Assembly (NCBI RefSeq): GCF_900108315.1
Contig: NZ_FNVB01000003.1
Span: 155,464 to 219,463 of the forward strand
Length of the DNA stretch: 64,000 bases
Source: Saccharopolyspora kobensis
Lineage (GTDB): Bacteria; Actinomycetota; Actinomycetes; Mycobacteriales; Pseudonocardiaceae
Reading direction: 5' to 3'
Below are positions 63,543 through 64,000 of the stretch, in pieces; position 1 is the stretch's first letter; each line of letters starts with the position of its first letter. The position numbers were made by a program, and so were the translations under genes. The notes beneath the pieces were generated by a model. The model searched no databases and was not told where the DNA came from. It saw nothing but the letters and a program-made list of their open reading frames with translations.

Positions 63543-64000
63543 TCAGGTGCTCGCCAATGGTGGGGTCGTTGGCGGGCGGCTTTCTGGTGGTGTGTTCAGG
63601 TGGTGGAGGGCGTGGTGGTGGGTGGCGGGTTGGGCTTTCCCACCCGACCTGGGCGTGCGTGCCGGGTCGAGGTTTGCTGGTGGTGTGAAGACCGGGCGGC
63701 CACGTTGTAGCTCGATGTGCCAGTGGTGGTTGTGGGTGGTGCGGTGGTGGTGGGCGCACAGTATGACCATGTTGTCGAGGCTGGTGGGGCCGCCGTCGAT
63801 CCAGTGCACGATGTGATGGGCCTGCGGCGTCCCCGCCGGGTGATCACATCCAGGGAACGCGCAGGCGCCGTCCCTTGCCAGTAGTGCGGCCCGGATGTGG
63901 GTTGGCGCGGTCCGTTGCGAGGTTCCGACGTCCAAAGGGAGACTGTCTCCGCCGAGGACCATGGGTCGGACTTCGCAGTCGCAGGCGATCCTGCGCACCG
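63543..64000 (-). CDS. C-terminal part of an HNH endonuclease, DUF222/13E12 family (cut by window edge)
   Basis: The last 152 codons of a gene that starts beyond the right edge. The HNH domain is CAFPGCDHPAGTPQAHHIVHWIDGGPTSLDNMVILCAHHHRTTHNHHW, with the metal/active-site His pair in QAHHIVHW and zinc-type Cys. Upstream residues LPLDVGTSQRTAPTHIRAALLARDGAC are the usual linker in 13E12 repeat proteins. The tail is His/Pro/Thr-rich. Such genes occur in many copies in actinomycete genomes, and their role is unknown, perhaps as mobile or selfish elements. Confidence 0.85.
   Translation of the reverse strand, partial: VRRIACDCEVRPMVLGGDSLPLDVGTSQRTAPTHIRAALLARDGACAFPGCDHPAGTPQAHHIVHWIDGGPTSLDNMVILCAHHHRTTHNHHWHIELQRGRPVFTPPANLDPARTPRSGGKAQPATHHHALHHLNTPPESRPPTTPPLAST

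Overview
This 64 kb window is chromosomal DNA of a high-GC actinomycete. The evidence is strong G/C bias at third codon positions, many GTG/TTG starts, ATGA/GTGA gene overlaps, actinobacterial regulators (FurA, DevR-type LuxR, PafBC-, Zur- and CsoR-like sites) and a DUF222/13E12-type HNH gene at the right edge. A Pseudonocardiaceae genus such as Saccharopolyspora is my best guess, but this is inference. I saw no rRNA, tRNA, CRISPR array, insertion sequence or prophage genes. The window looks like accessory, metabolically rich chromosome.

Layout. 1-2.7 kb (minus): start of a SWIM zinc finger / VWA-type operon behind a promoter that resembles the PafBC DNA-damage motif. 2.9-9.6 kb (plus): a His-rich metal-binding protein, then a Zur-box-preceded MFS exporter and a complete NikA/CntA-type ABC importer, together a candidate zinc-metallophore locus. 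9.8-13.5 kb: a deleted glycosyltransferase pseudogene, a metallophosphoesterase and a DHA2 drug exporter with a structured leader. 13.5-20.0 kb (minus): a seven-gene operon, 5-oxoprolinase PxpABC, MHS permease, SDR, aminotransferase and RraA-type aldolase, with a divergent Nac-like LysR regulator. These enzymes can be ordered into a hypothetical hydroxylated pyroglutamate catabolic route. 21.4-25.8 kb (plus): a 2-ketogluconate / 5-ketogluconate / idonate / 6-phosphogluconate dehydrogenase operon.

26-32.4 kb: a large secreted PIG-L deacetylase, a Cmx-like chloramphenicol-type exporter and a GMC oxidoreductase. 32.4-37.3 kb: an acyl-CoA ligase / acyl-CoA dehydrogenase / ACS-type permease operon with a divergent TetR regulator. 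37.3-43.5 kb: an ECF sigma factor with a membrane-anchored C-terminal extension, an NCS2 purine permease, GntR + TauE/SafE permease, and a lipoprotein L,D-transpeptidase. 43.6-48.7 kb (minus): a 1176-residue protein with three AAA modules, a quinone-oxidoreductase-like MDR protein and FurA. 49.0-52.8 kb (plus): a copper locus (CopZ, secreted His-rich protein, CopA) with CsoR-like sites, one lying exactly in the promoter spacer.

52.8-64 kb: a small hypothetical, a sarcosine-oxidase-family flavoenzyme, a CBS protein, a DevR-like response regulator, a 1310-residue HAMP-array hybrid kinase, a BCCT osmolyte transporter, a four-carbon acid sugar kinase (DUF1537) and the C-terminal end of an HNH endonuclease. 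Gaps not listed separately are short or showed nothing distinctive.
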